From positions 29,112 to 72,161 of the forward strand of contig JAHEDX010000006.1 in NCBI GenBank assembly GCA_024641005.1: a stretch of 43,050 nucleotides of DNA. The letters are read 5' to 3'. This stretch comes from Acidimicrobiaceae bacterium (GTDB taxonomy: Bacteria > Actinomycetota > Acidimicrobiia > Acidimicrobiales > Ilumatobacteraceae). The translations under genes were made by a program, and so were the position numbers. This document shows, piece by piece, positions 15,518 through 24,384 of this stretch. The notes beneath the pieces were generated by a model, which worked only from the letters and a program-made list of their open reading frames with translations, had not been told where the DNA came from and searched no databases. Positions within the stretch are counted from its first letter, which is position 1. Every line of letters starts with the position of its first letter.

Positions 15518-16144
15518 ATGTCGGTACCAGAGTCTGTCGCTGCGAACCGACGACCGCGTCCGCTGATCTCCCAGCGCGCCGAGCTACGGCTCGGAGCCCG
15601 CCATCGTGAGGTGCTCGACCAGCTGGAGGCGCTGTTCCTGCAGGAGGGATTCTCGGGCTTCAGTGTGCGCGAACTGGCGGCTCACGTCGGTTGCTCGCGT
15701 CGCACCCTGTACGAGCTGGCCCCCTCGAAGGACGAACTGGTGCTGTTGGTCTTCGACCGTTTCCTACAGCGAGTCGGTCGGGCGGCGCTCGACTCGATCG
15801 ATCCGGCACAGTCGTACGCCGATCAGATCCGCGCCTACTTCCTGGGTGGGATCGAACTCCAGCGGATCACACAGGTCTTCGGCGACGACCTCGCCGACGA
15901 GCCGGCGGCGCGCCGTCTCTTCGATCGCCACTACGGGTACGTGATGGCGATCACCGAACAGCTCGTGCAGCGCGGTATCCATGCCGGCGAGTTCCGCCAA
16001 GTGACGCCTGCGGTGGTGGCGGGGTTGCTCGCCGGAGCCGGGCAGTTCTTCAATCAGCCCAACGTCCAGGCCGACACGAGGCTCGATCTCGAGCACGCCG
16101 TCGACGAATTGCTGGAGCTGACGGTGCGGGCGATCACCGCCTGA
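15518..16144 (+). CDS. TetR/AcrR family transcriptional regulator
   Basis: A 208-residue one-component regulator. After a basic leader, the DNA-binding helices are clear: REVLDQLEALFLQEGFSGFSVRELAAHVGCSRRTLYELAPSKDELVLLVF carries the TetR pattern, with recognition helix CSRRTLYEL. The C-terminal ligand/dimer domain is helical and has no motif that gives the inducer. A TACTGT element 7 nt before ATG 15518 supports this start over an upstream TTG at 15500. It follows dinB on the same strand and converges with the nitronate monooxygenase gene, 27 bp away. It may regulate neighbouring acyl-CoA or oxidoreductase genes, but no operator palindrome was identified to support that. Confidence 0.9.
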   Translation: MSVPESVAANRRPRPLISQRAELRLGARHREVLDQLEALFLQEGFSGFSVRELAAHVGCSRRTLYELAPSKDELVLLVFDRFLQRVGRAALDSIDPAQSYADQIRAYFLGGIELQRITQVFGDDLADEPAARRLFDRHYGYVMAITEQLVQRGIHAGEFRQVTPAVVAGLLAGAGQFFNQPNVQADTRLDLEHAVDELLELTVRAITA

Positions 16145-16171
16145 GACGTCGACCCGGAGCCCCCGGCGACG

Positions 16172-17311
16172 TCACCCGTTCATCTGGGCGCTCAGACGCT
16201 CGACCGACTCGATGAACTCCTCGATCATCTCGTAGACGACGCGTGTGGCCGACTTGGTCTCGTTCATCGCCCCGACGATCTGGCCGACGTAGTAGTTGGC
16301 GAGTTGGTTGGCGCCCGAGCCGGGCTGGTGCGCCGAACGGTCGATTCGGCGGATCGCCTCGTCGACGAGGATCGGCTGCAGGGGCATCCCGAGGGGATCG
16401 GGGGTGTCGGCACGCTCCCACTCGTCGGTCCAAGCCGTCTTGAGCTGACGTGCGTGCTTGCCGGTGCGCGACCGCGACCGAATCGTGTCCTTCGACGTCG
16501 CGGCGAGGAACTTCTCCTTGACCGCAGGGTGGGTCTCGGCCTCCTCGGTGGTGAGCCAGACAGATCCGCACCAGACGCCCTGTGCCCCGAGTGCCATCGC
16601 GGCGGCCATCTGGCGGCCCCGACCGATGCCGCCGGCGCCCAACACCGGGATGTCGCCGACGGCGTCGACGATCTCGGGGATCAGCACCATCGTGCCGATC
16701 TCGCCGGTGTGCCCCCCGGCTTCGGAGCCCTGGGCGATGATCACGTCGACCCCGGCGTTGACGTGACGTTGTGCGTGCTGCGCGGCTCCGGCAAGGGCGC
16801 CGACCATGCGGCCTTCCTCCTTGACCCGCTCGATCATGTGGGCCGGGGGCGGGCCGAGCGCGTTCACGACGATGGAGGGCCGATGGGCGAGTGCGATCTC
16901 GAGTTGCGGATCGGCGCGACTCGCAGAGAACGGTGCTGCATCGCTGCCTCCGACCAGGCCGCCGCGACCGGAGTCGGCCGGCAGCTCGGGCACGTCGTAG
17001 CGCGTGAGGATGTCGTCGACGAAAGCCTGATGCTCGGCGGGGATCATGGCCACCAGATCGCTGAGGGTCATCCCGCCCTGGTCGGAGCCGGCATACTTGG
17101 CCGGCACGATCAGGTCGACGCCGTAGGGACGATCACCCAACTCGTCCTCGATCCAGTCGAGATCGATTTCAAGTTGCCGGTCGCTGTGGCCTGCTGCGCC
17201 CAGAACGCCGAGGCCGCCCGCCTTCGACACCGCGACCACGACGTCGCGGCAGTGTGTGAACGCCAGAATCGGTACGTCGATACCGAACTTCTCGGTGATT
17301 GCAGTCTTCAT
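16172..17311 (-). CDS. Nitronate monooxygenase family flavoprotein
   Basis: A 379-residue FMN TIM-barrel of the nitronate monooxygenase/2-nitropropane dioxygenase family, which oxidises nitronates to carbonyls and nitrite. Visible signatures are VPILAFTHC near the start, SKAGGLGVLGAAG, the substrate-side block GVDVIIAQGSEAGGHTG with the conserved His, and the FMN phosphate site PVLGAGGIGRGRQMAAAMALGAQGVWCGS. The C-terminal extension, with YYVGQIVGAMNETK, is typical of the longer actinobacterial members. GGAGGG 5 nt before the ATG at 17311 makes this one of the clearly leadered genes here. It is divergent from the CoA-transferase gene, with 98 bp between starts; the true substrate is unknown. 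Confidence 0.88.
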   Translation of the reverse strand: MKTAITEKFGIDVPILAFTHCRDVVVAVSKAGGLGVLGAAGHSDRQLEIDLDWIEDELGDRPYGVDLIVPAKYAGSDQGGMTLSDLVAMIPAEHQAFVDDILTRYDVPELPADSGRGGLVGGSDAAPFSASRADPQLEIALAHRPSIVVNALGPPPAHMIERVKEEGRMVGALAGAAQHAQRHVNAGVDVIIAQGSEAGGHTGEIGTMVLIPEIVDAVGDIPVLGAGGIGRGRQMAAAMALGAQGVWCGSVWLTTEEAETHPAVKEKFLAATSKDTIRSRSRTGKHARQLKTAWTDEWERADTPDPLGMPLQPILVDEAIRRIDRSAHQPGSGANQLANYYVGQIVGAMNETKSATRVVYEMIEEFIESVERLSAQMNG

Positions 17312-17409
17312 CGAAACCCTCCAGGTGGACTGCTTCGAACGGTACCAGTCCCGTTGATTCGGTACCGGAGCAGAGCATTCTGATCTCTGATGACCAGCGG
17401 GAATCGCCT

Positions 17410-18597
17410 ATGTTCGGCACTGTGCAGCTTCCCCTCGACGGCGTTCGCATCATCGACATGACCTCGGTGGTGATGGGGCCATTGGGCACCCACGTCCTCG
17501 CCGACCAGGGGGCGGAGGTGATCGTCATCGAGGACCGTCGGGGTGACACGAATCGGTCGATGGGGATCGGGCCTCATCCCGAACTCTCGGGCGTGACGAT
17601 GAACCTGATGCGCAACAAGCGAAGTATCGGACTCGATGTTCGCACACCCGAGGGGTACGAGGCGCTCGGCAGGCTCGTCGCGTCCGCCGACGTGTTCGTC
17701 ACCAACCTCCGGCCCGGGTCGCGGGGGCGAGCCCGCGTGACCTATGACGATCTGCGGGTGTTCAAACCCGACCTGATCTACTGTGCCGCCGCGGGCTATC
17801 CGGCGGACTCGGAACTCGCCGACGCGCCCGCATACGACGACATCATCCAATCGGCGAGTGGCATCGCCGACCTGTCCCAGCGTGTGGGGCTCCCACCCGT
17901 GCTCATGCCGACGCTCGTCGCCGACAAGACCGCCGGGCTGGTGATCGCGAACGCGATCGCCGTCGCCCTGTTCCAGCGCGAACGAACCGGCCGCGGTGCC
18001 GACGTCACGATCGCGATGACCGAGGTGATGCGGTCGTATCTCCTCGTCGAGCACGGTGCATCGGCGATCCCCGAGCCCCCACTCGGCCCGGCGGGATACG
18101 CGCGGATACTGACCCCCGAACGACGTCCACACGCGACGTCCGACGGCATCATCAACGTGCTGCCCTACGACCAGAGCCACTACGAGACGATCTTCCGTCT
18201 GGGCGGTCGCCTCGATCTGCTCGATGACCAACGAATCCTCACCCGGAGGTCTCGCATCGAGAACGGTGGGAGCCTGTATCGGGAGGTTGCGGCGATCCTG
18301 CTGCAGCGTACGACCGACGAGTGGATCGAGCTGTTCCGCGCTGCCGACATCCCGGCGAGCAAGGTGGGGACGATCGACGAGTTGGTGGCGGTTCTGCCGC
18401 TCGCCGAGCACCCTCATGGCGGTCGCTATCGGGTGACGCCACCACTCACGGGGCAGACCGCATCGGCCGACGTCGTTCGACGGCATGCACCGTTGCACGG
18501 CGAACACAACCGCGAGGTGCTCGCGGAAGTCGGCTACAGCGCTGCCGAGATCGATGCGTTCGAACGTGACGGCGTGTTGTACGCCGGTCCGTCCTGA
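17410..18597 (+). CDS. CaiB/BaiF family (family III) CoA transferase
   Basis: A 395-residue family III CoA transferase, which moves CoA between carboxylic acids through an aspartyl-CoA intermediate. Signatures are the opening LDGVRIIDMTSVVMGPLGTHVLADQGAEVIVIE, then MNLMRNKRSIGLDV and VFVTNLRPGS. The catalytic-Asp region is AAAGYPADSELADAPAYDDIIQSASG. The C-terminal block has HPHGGRYRVTPP and HNREVLAEVGYS, as in formyl-CoA and carnitine-CoA transferase relatives. The start is ATG 17410 (MFGTVQLPLDG); the frame is open further upstream but with no homology. It is divergent from the nitronate monooxygenase gene and followed by hisC after 33 bp. The acid substrate cannot be inferred. Confidence 0.9.
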   Translation: MFGTVQLPLDGVRIIDMTSVVMGPLGTHVLADQGAEVIVIEDRRGDTNRSMGIGPHPELSGVTMNLMRNKRSIGLDVRTPEGYEALGRLVASADVFVTNLRPGSRGRARVTYDDLRVFKPDLIYCAAAGYPADSELADAPAYDDIIQSASGIADLSQRVGLPPVLMPTLVADKTAGLVIANAIAVALFQRERTGRGADVTIAMTEVMRSYLLVEHGASAIPEPPLGPAGYARILTPERRPHATSDGIINVLPYDQSHYETIFRLGGRLDLLDDQRILTRRSRIENGGSLYREVAAILLQRTTDEWIELFRAADIPASKVGTIDELVAVLPLAEHPHGGRYRVTPPLTGQTASADVVRRHAPLHGEHNREVLAEVGYSAAEIDAFERDGVLYAGPS

Positions 18598-18617
18598 CTT
18601 CTTCGATCCGATGGCGC

Positions 18618-18623
18618 TACCGT
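18618..18623 (+). promoter_or_regulatory. Candidate -10 (TACCGT) of hisC
   Basis: TACCGT, 7 nt before the GTG start at 18631, without a Shine-Dalgarno sequence. Confidence 0.6.
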
Positions 18624-18630
18624 CGCAAGC

Positions 18631-19731
18631 GTGACTCCTCCTCAGATCGGCCGACCCCGTACCGTGGTCGCCGACCTCCCGTCGTACCGGCCCGGCAAGG
18701 GGGCCGCCCAGGCGGAGGCCGAGCACGGTATCACCGGCGCGATCAAGCTCGCCTCCAACGAGAACCCGGTCGAGCCGATCGACGCGATCCTCGACGCGGT
18801 CGCTGCGGCCGCTCACGGCGTGAACCGATACGCCGATCATCGGGCCACCGCGGTGCGCGAGGCCTTGTCACTCAAGCTCGGAGTCGACGTCGAACAGGTC
18901 ACGGTCGGCAATGGCTCATCCGCTCTCCTGCAGCAGCTCTTCTTCAGCTATGTCGACCCCGGGGACGAGGTCGTGTTCCCGTGGCGGTCGTTCGAGGTGT
19001 ATCCGGTGTTCACCCGGCTGATGAACGGTGTCGCTGTCCAGGTTCCGCTGGCGGTCGACCTCGGATTCGACGTCGACGCGCTCGCTGCCTCGGTCAGCGA
19101 TCGAACCAAGCTGATGTTCCTCGCGAGCCCGAACAACCCGACGGGCACCGCATCCACCACGACCGAGTTGCGGTCGCTGCTCGATCGCGTGCCGTCGAGC
19201 GTGATCGTGTGCATCGACGAGGCCTACCGCGAGTTCCTCGACCCGGGCTTCGGCGATCCGGTCGCCGAACTGATCCCCGATTTCCCGAACGTGATCGTGA
19301 CCAGAACGTTCTCCAAGGCGCACGGGCTCGCCGGCCTGCGGGTCGGGTACGCCGTCGGCCATCCCGACGTGATCGCTGCGGTCGACAAGACCCTGTTGCC
19401 GTTCGCGGTGAACGCTCTTGCTCAGGCGGCCGCATTGGCCGCGCTCGCTCACGAGGACACGATCGACGAACGGGTGCAGGACATTCTCGCCGAGCGGGCG
19501 CGGGTCGAGGTCGAGCTGGCCGCGGATGGGTGGGCGCTTCCCAATCATCAGGGCAACTTCGTCTGGTTGGCCACGGGTGAACGTACCGATCAAATTGCAC
19601 TCGAGCTCGAGCGACGCGGTGTCGTCATCCGTCCGTTCTCCGGCGAAGGAGTCCGTGTCACGATCGGCTCGCCGCCCGAGAACGACCGGTTTCTCGCCAC
19701 GCTCCGCGAGGTCACCACTGGAGGTCGGTGA
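18631..19731 (+). CDS. hisC: Histidinol-phosphate aminotransferase
   Basis: PLP enzyme of histidine synthesis, converting imidazole acetol phosphate and glutamate to histidinol phosphate; 366 residues, fold type I. Motifs: IKLASNENPVEP at the substrate end, VTVGNGSSALLQQLF, LASPNNPTGTAS, VCIDEAYREFLDPG, and the PLP-lysine block TRTFSKAHGLAGLRVGYAVG. The C-terminal Arg region is RRGVVIRPFSGEGVRVTIG. No other his genes are adjacent, so aromatic aminotransferase activity is also possible in this subgroup. A GTG start follows TACCGT by 7 nt (leaderless). The ClC gene begins 3 bp after its stop, with GGAGGT inside the hisC end, so the two are translationally linked. Confidence 0.92.
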   Translation: MTPPQIGRPRTVVADLPSYRPGKGAAQAEAEHGITGAIKLASNENPVEPIDAILDAVAAAAHGVNRYADHRATAVREALSLKLGVDVEQVTVGNGSSALLQQLFFSYVDPGDEVVFPWRSFEVYPVFTRLMNGVAVQVPLAVDLGFDVDALAASVSDRTKLMFLASPNNPTGTASTTTELRSLLDRVPSSVIVCIDEAYREFLDPGFGDPVAELIPDFPNVIVTRTFSKAHGLAGLRVGYAVGHPDVIAAVDKTLLPFAVNALAQAAALAALAHEDTIDERVQDILAERARVEVELAADGWALPNHQGNFVWLATGERTDQIALELERRGVVIRPFSGEGVRVTIGSPPENDRFLATLREVTTGGR

Positions 19732-19734
19732 GCG

Positions 19735-21042
19735 ATGACGCCACCCGCACAGGAGGGGCTGGGCTTCGACGTGCGCCCGTCGCGACCTCTCGTCGTGACC
19801 ATGGTCTTGTTCGCGATCGTGATGTTCGCTGCCTCAGGGTTCGCGCACTACTTCAAGGAACTCGCACAGATCGTGCTCGAGTGGTACTCGGGGTCGCAAG
19901 ATCCAACCGTCGGCGCGGCGTCGATGCGACGGGTGAGCGTGTTCGCCCTCGTCATGGGTGCGGTGATCATCGCTGCGACGCTGGGCCGGCTCGTCGAGCG
20001 GCACTGGTCGCATCATGTCGGCGTCGAGGCCGTGTCCTCGTCGGCGAGGGGCGAAGGGCGCAGCATCTCACTGCGCGCCTCGGCAGCACGGGCACTGGCG
20101 ACGTGGACGGTGTTCGCGGGGATGGCGTCGATCGGTCGTGAGTCGGCGATCATCGAATCGGGCGGTGCCGTCGGTGCGACGGCAGGCAAGAGGTTCGGGG
20201 GGCGCGGTGATGCAATGGCGGCGGCGGGCATCGCGGCTGCGTTTGCAGCCGCCTACCATGCCCCGATCGCCGCCGTCTTCTACGTCGAGGAGACGTTGCG
20301 CGTCCGTTCGAGCCGTCGAGCGTTGATGTTCGCAGCGCTCGGAGCGGCGGGCGGTTTCATCACGTCGACCCAGTTGTACGGCGGCGAGACGATCTTCCCG
20401 TCGACGCAGGGTTCACGTTGGACGATGACCGGGCTGGCCTTGATCGGGCTGGTGCCGGCCGTGATCGTCGCCCGCGCGTTCTTGCGCTTGAGGGTTCGGG
20501 TGAGTGGCGGAGCGCTCGTCAACCGGTTTCCAGGCCCGCCATGGATCGCGATCGGGCTGTTCGCGGCGGTGGCGGGAGCCGCCATCGCATGGTTCCCTCA
20601 GGCCTCCGGCAATGGGATGGACGCGTTGCGCCAGGCAGAGCTCGGCGCCACGGTCACGCTGGCCCTCGCGTTGAGCATCGGCAAGGTGATCGGTACGACC
20701 GCCGCGCTCGGCGCCGGCGCACCCGGTGGAGTGCTGACACCAACGGTCAGCATCACGAGCGGTTTCGTGTTGCTGGGGTTGTTGGGCGCCGAATCGCTCG
20801 GCCTCACCGTGGCGCACCCGTGGGACGTGATGGTCGCGGCGATGGCGATCGGCGTCGCTGTCGGCCTCAGGTCGCCATTCGTCGCTGTCTTCCTGATCCC
20901 CGAGCTGCTCGGTGACTACACCCTGGTGCCCGTCATCGGTCTCGTGGTCGGTGTCGCGGTGATCGTCGACAAGGCCGTCGATCACGTGATCGAGCGGTTC
21001 GGCGAGCTGGTGCCGGCGCGCGTGTACGACGAAGACGCCTGA
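19735..21042 (+). CDS. ClC-family chloride channel/transporter
   Basis: A 435-residue integral membrane protein of the ClC family. The anion-pathway motifs are recognisable: GRESAIIESGGAVG, corresponding to the GREGPxxQ region with the gating-Glu loop, then AAAYHAPIAAVFYVEE and the GAPGGVLTPTVSIT loop. There are 10 or more hydrophobic helices and a short cytosolic C-terminus (HVIERFGELVPARVYDEDA) without CBS domains. Whether it is a channel or a H+/Cl- antiporter cannot be fixed from this reading. The start at ATG 19735 has GGAGGT 9 nt upstream, within the end of hisC. The pairing with hisC looks like simple adjacency rather than shared function. Confidence 0.88.
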   Translation: MTPPAQEGLGFDVRPSRPLVVTMVLFAIVMFAASGFAHYFKELAQIVLEWYSGSQDPTVGAASMRRVSVFALVMGAVIIAATLGRLVERHWSHHVGVEAVSSSARGEGRSISLRASAARALATWTVFAGMASIGRESAIIESGGAVGATAGKRFGGRGDAMAAAGIAAAFAAAYHAPIAAVFYVEETLRVRSSRRALMFAALGAAGGFITSTQLYGGETIFPSTQGSRWTMTGLALIGLVPAVIVARAFLRLRVRVSGGALVNRFPGPPWIAIGLFAAVAGAAIAWFPQASGNGMDALRQAELGATVTLALALSIGKVIGTTAALGAGAPGGVLTPTVSITSGFVLLGLLGAESLGLTVAHPWDVMVAAMAIGVAVGLRSPFVAVFLIPELLGDYTLVPVIGLVVGVAVIVDKAVDHVIERFGELVPARVYDEDA

Positions 21043-21079
21043 CGTAACCCCCGGTCGCGCTGTGCCGCTGCGACATGGG

Positions 21080-21085
21080 TAGCTT
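21080..21085 (+). promoter_or_regulatory. Candidate -10 (TAGCTT) of the MFS gene
   Basis: TAGCTT, 6 nt before the GTG start at 21092. Confidence 0.55.
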
Positions 21086-21091
21086 TCCTGG

Positions 21092-22351
21092 GTGACCGAC
21101 GCTCGAGCCGTGCTCCGACACGCAACGGTCCGCCGCTATCTGGCGTCGACCGCTCTCGCCTCCGTCGGGCACAACATCCTCATCACGGTCCTGTTCAAGC
21201 AGGTGTTCGACATCACCGGCGACGAGCTCGACATCGGTCTGATCGGGTTGGCGCAGTTCGTGCCGGCCGTGTTGCTGGTGCTGGTGTCCGGATGGGTGGC
21301 GGACCGCTTCGACCGGCGGCGTGTGACCTCGCTGTTCCTGTTCGGCCGAGTGCTCTGTGCGGTGGGGTTCCTGCTGTACAGCCAGTGGGAACCAGGGGCC
21401 GTCTGGCCGCTGTTCGCCATAGCGTTCCTGTTGGGTGCCACCGACGCGATGATGATGCCGGCCCGTCGATCGATTCCCCCGCTGATCTGTTCACCCGAAG
21501 AGTTTCCGCAGGTCATCGCACTGTGGACCGCGACGTTCACCGGTTCGTCGATCGTCGGGCCGGTTCTGGGCGGGTTCCTGTATGTCGCTGGACCTTCGAC
21601 GGCGTATGCGATCGCTGCCGTGCTCGGCGTGCTGTCCATCGTTCCGATGCTGGCGGTCGTCTATGTGAGACAACCCGAGAAGGTCACCGAGCGGCCGACG
21701 TTGAGCTCGGCGTTGGAAGGGCTCAAGTTCGTGCGCCGGACGCCGATCGTTCTGGCGGCCATCTCGCTCGACCTGTTCGCGGTCCTCTTCGGCGGTGCGG
21801 TCGCACTGATCCCCGCTGTGGCCAGCGAGCGACTCGGTGTCGGCGACATCGCCTACGGATGGCTGCGGGCAGCTCCGGGCATCGGCGCGGCGGCCATGGC
21901 GATCTGGCTCGCGGTGCGTCCGGTGCAGCGTCGTGTCGGACCCACGTTGCTGTGGGTCGTCGTGGTGTTCGGCGCCGGCACGATGGTGTTCGGCATCACC
22001 CACAGCTATGCCCTTGCGTTCCTCGCGTTGGTCGTGCTGTCGGCGGCCGACATGGTGTCGATGTACATCCGAGGCTCGATCGTGCCTCTGGTCACCCCCG
22101 ACGACCAGCTCGGCCGGGTCTCCGCCGTCGAGGGAGTGTTCATCGGCGCATCCAACGAGTTGGGTGCGTTCGAGAGCGGCGTCACGGCCCGGGCGTTCGG
22201 GTTGCCCTGGTCGATCGCAGGCGGGGGGTTCCTGACCATCGTCGTGGCCGGAAGTTTCGCTCTGCTGTTCCCGTCACTGCGGCGGATCGACACGTTCGAT
22301 GATCTCGAGCGCCCCGGACACCGCATCGCGGTCACCCCAAGCGTCGACTGA
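21092..22351 (+). CDS. MFS transporter (EntS-like exporter type)
   Basis: A 419-residue major facilitator with 12 predicted helices. The cytosolic loop after helix 2, SGWVADRFDRRRVTSLFLFGR, is the MFS motif A (G-x-x-x-D-R-x-x-R-R). SIVGPVLGGFLYV in the N-half corresponds to the motif C area common in drug/siderophore exporters. Overall pattern resembles the MFS_3/EntS group that exports small molecules or siderophores; the substrate is unknown. The start is a GTG at 21092 with TAGCTT 6 nt before it. Its last 20 bp overlap the convergent FAD oxidoreductase gene, an end-to-end overlap without disruption of either product. Confidence 0.88.
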   Translation: MTDARAVLRHATVRRYLASTALASVGHNILITVLFKQVFDITGDELDIGLIGLAQFVPAVLLVLVSGWVADRFDRRRVTSLFLFGRVLCAVGFLLYSQWEPGAVWPLFAIAFLLGATDAMMMPARRSIPPLICSPEEFPQVIALWTATFTGSSIVGPVLGGFLYVAGPSTAYAIAAVLGVLSIVPMLAVVYVRQPEKVTERPTLSSALEGLKFVRRTPIVLAAISLDLFAVLFGGAVALIPAVASERLGVGDIAYGWLRAAPGIGAAAMAIWLAVRPVQRRVGPTLLWVVVVFGAGTMVFGITHSYALAFLALVVLSAADMVSMYIRGSIVPLVTPDDQLGRVSAVEGVFIGASNELGAFESGVTARAFGLPWSIAGGGFLTIVVAGSFALLFPSLRRIDTFDDLERPGHRIAVTPSVD

Positions 22352-23756
22352 CTTTGGCCAGCACCCGATAGCGGTGCGCTTTCTCGAACGCTCGGTCGGC
22401 GGCCATCCGGCCGACGCCGGCAGCGATCGAGGGGTAGATGTGCACCAGGTCGGACAGGTCGTCGATGCCGATCGAGAACTTGATGGCCAGGGCGAGTTCG
22501 TGGATCAACTCGCCCGCGGCCGGTGCGAGCGCGTGGGCACCGACGATGCGGTCCTTCGCCGTGACGATCAACAGCAGGCCCTCGGTGCGATCGTCTGCCC
22601 GAGCCCGATCGTTGTGGGCCAACTCGTGTCGGTACACCTTCACCGCCCGGCTTCCGTGGCGCTCGCGTGCCTCGGCAGCAGTGAGACCGACATGGGCAAG
22701 CTCGGGGTCGGTGAACGTGCACCATGGCACGAGCGACGGCGGGCTGCCGCGACCGGGCAGGAACATGTCCCTCACCGCCAGCACGGCGTCGTGGGCTGCA
22801 GAGTGTGTGAACCTCGGCCGGCCGGCCGCAGCGTCACCGACGACATAGATGCTGGGCACCAGGGTGCGGTTTCGACCGTCGACCTCGACTCCGGCCGGGC
22901 CTACCGGGATGCCGAATCTGTCGAGACCCAACGGTTCGACGTTGGAGGTGCGGCCGGCGGCGATCAGCAGCCCCGCTGCGGTGAACTGGTTCTCGGAGGT
23001 GTCGACGACGACTCCGTCGCCGCCTGCTCGGACCGCGGTGGCGGTGGTCGCCAGGTGCAGGTCGACCCCTTCGTCGCGCAACACGGTCGCGAGCCGGTCG
23101 GCCAGCTCGGGTTCGTCGCGGGGGACCAACCGATGATCCATCTCCAGCACGGTGGTGGGCACCCCGAGTCGCACCATCGCCTGAGCCATCTCGCAGGCGA
23201 TCGGGCCACCGCCGACCATCACCAGAGACCCGGGCGGGCGGTCGAGCTCGAAGATGTTCTCGCTCGTCAGGTGGTCGACCTCGGCGAGCCCCGCAATCGG
23301 CGGGATCGTGGGCCGGCTACCAGTGCAGATCAGGATGAAACGGGCGTCGAGTTGTCGTGTTCCCTCGGCGGTGGTGACGGTCACGTGGCTGTAACCGGTG
23401 ACCCGTCCCTCTCCTTCGACGAGTTCGACCCCGAGCTCGCGAAAGCGATCCGGCGAGTCGTCGGTGGCGGCGATGCCCGCCTGCACGGTCTTGATGCGCC
23501 CCCAGACCGCCTCGAGGTCGATCTCGGGCTCGCCGGCGGTCACCCCGAAACGGGCCGCCGTGCGCACGGTGTGGGCGACGCGGGCACTCGCGATGAGCGA
23601 CTTCGAGGGGACGCAGCCGGTCCACAGGCAGTCGCCACCGATACGGCCACGCTCGACTGCGGCGACCTTGAGTCCGAGCTCTCCGGCAGCGAACTCGGCG
23701 GCGAGGGTGCCACCCGAGCCGAGGCCGATGATCACGAGGTCGAACTGGTGTGCCAT
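22332..23756 (-). CDS. Pyridine nucleotide-disulfide oxidoreductase (dihydrolipoyl dehydrogenase/mercuric reductase-like)
   Basis: A 474-residue FAD enzyme of class I disulfide oxidoreductases. The FAD Rossmann motif is IIGLGSGGTLAAEFAAG, with the redox-active pair in GGDCLWTGCVPSKSL (C-x4-C). The NAD(P) motif is MVGGGPIACEMAQAM, and the second FAD site is IYVVGDAAAG. The C-terminal dimer region reads VHIYPSIAAG, where lipoamide dehydrogenases carry the catalytic His-Glu pair (HPTLSE type). Here Tyr replaces His and Ala replaces Glu, so disulfide exchange may differ from textbook enzymes. No 2-oxo acid dehydrogenase or mer genes adjoin it. Start ATG 23756; its 3' end overlaps the MFS gene by 20 bp. 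Confidence 0.85.
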   Translation of the reverse strand: MAHQFDLVIIGLGSGGTLAAEFAAGELGLKVAAVERGRIGGDCLWTGCVPSKSLIASARVAHTVRTAARFGVTAGEPEIDLEAVWGRIKTVQAGIAATDDSPDRFRELGVELVEGEGRVTGYSHVTVTTAEGTRQLDARFILICTGSRPTIPPIAGLAEVDHLTSENIFELDRPPGSLVMVGGGPIACEMAQAMVRLGVPTTVLEMDHRLVPRDEPELADRLATVLRDEGVDLHLATTATAVRAGGDGVVVDTSENQFTAAGLLIAAGRTSNVEPLGLDRFGIPVGPAGVEVDGRNRTLVPSIYVVGDAAAGRPRFTHSAAHDAVLAVRDMFLPGRGSPPSLVPWCTFTDPELAHVGLTAAEARERHGSRAVKVYRHELAHNDRARADDRTEGLLLIVTAKDRIVGAHALAPAAGELIHELALAIKFSIGIDDLSDLVHIYPSIAAGVGRMAADRAFEKAHRYRVLAKVSRRLG

Positions 23757-23931
23757 ACGGGGCGAACCTCTCTGGGGTCGATGGGAATGCCGAAACGATC
23801 AACGGCACTGCCCGCACACCGTATCGAAGCTGTCCGTCGGCCGACCGACGATGTCGTTCCCGCGGTCCCGTCAGTTGTGCTCTACTGGCGCTCGTGGGGG
23901 AACACATCCGAACACGAGGAGACCGACCAAC

Positions 23932-24300
23932 ATGAAGAACATGCTCGCAGAGTTCAAAGCATTCTTGCAGAAGGGCGACGTCGTCACGATTGCCGTCGGC
24001 CTGATCATGGCGCTGTACTTCAAGAAGATCGTCGACGCCTTGTTGGAAGGGGTCGTCAATCCGATCATCGCCGCGATCTTCGGTGAATCGAACTACGCCC
24101 AGATCGGGTTCAACATCGGCGACGCTCGGATCAGCATCGGGCTGGTGATCGACGCAGCGATCAGCTTCGTGGCTGTTTCCGCGATCCTGTTCGTCCTGTT
24201 GAAGGCGTACAACAACATGAAGTCGCCGGCCGAGGACGAGTCGGGCCCGACCGAGATCGATCTCCTCACCGAGATCCGCGATTCGCTCTCGAATCGCTGA
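23932..24300 (+). CDS. mscL: Large-conductance mechanosensitive channel MscL
   Basis: Homopentameric inner-membrane channel that opens under membrane tension to release solutes on hypo-osmotic shock. The 122-residue protein shows the amphipathic N-helix (MLAEFKAFLQKGDVV) and TM1 with the gate constriction VTIAVGLIMALYFKKIVDALL. VVNPIIAAIF follows, then an extracellular loop, TM2 (ISFVAVSAILFVLLKAYNNM) and a charged C-terminal helix (LLTEIRDSL). Family length is 120-150 residues. GAGGAG lies 10 nt before ATG 23932, so this is a leadered gene. A strong hairpin lies 30 bp after the stop. Confidence 0.95.
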   Translation: MKNMLAEFKAFLQKGDVVTIAVGLIMALYFKKIVDALLEGVVNPIIAAIFGESNYAQIGFNIGDARISIGLVIDAAISFVAVSAILFVLLKAYNNMKSPAEDESGPTEIDLLTEIRDSLSNR

Positions 24301-24330
24301 TCCTGCTGTCGAACCCCAACTGAACGAACT

Positions 24331-24366
24331 GATTGCGGGTCGACCCGCACGGGTCGGGTCGCAATC
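24331..24366 (+). terminator. Stem-loop after mscL
   Basis: Outer stem GATTGCG/CGCAATC, an internal loop, then GACCC-GCAC-GGGTC. It begins 30 nt after the mscL stop and ends 18 nt before the next start. No U-run follows. The 14 bp GCGGGTCGACCCGC within it is itself a perfect palindrome. Confidence 0.55.
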
Positions 24367-24384
24367 GGCTTCAATGGGGCCTGC

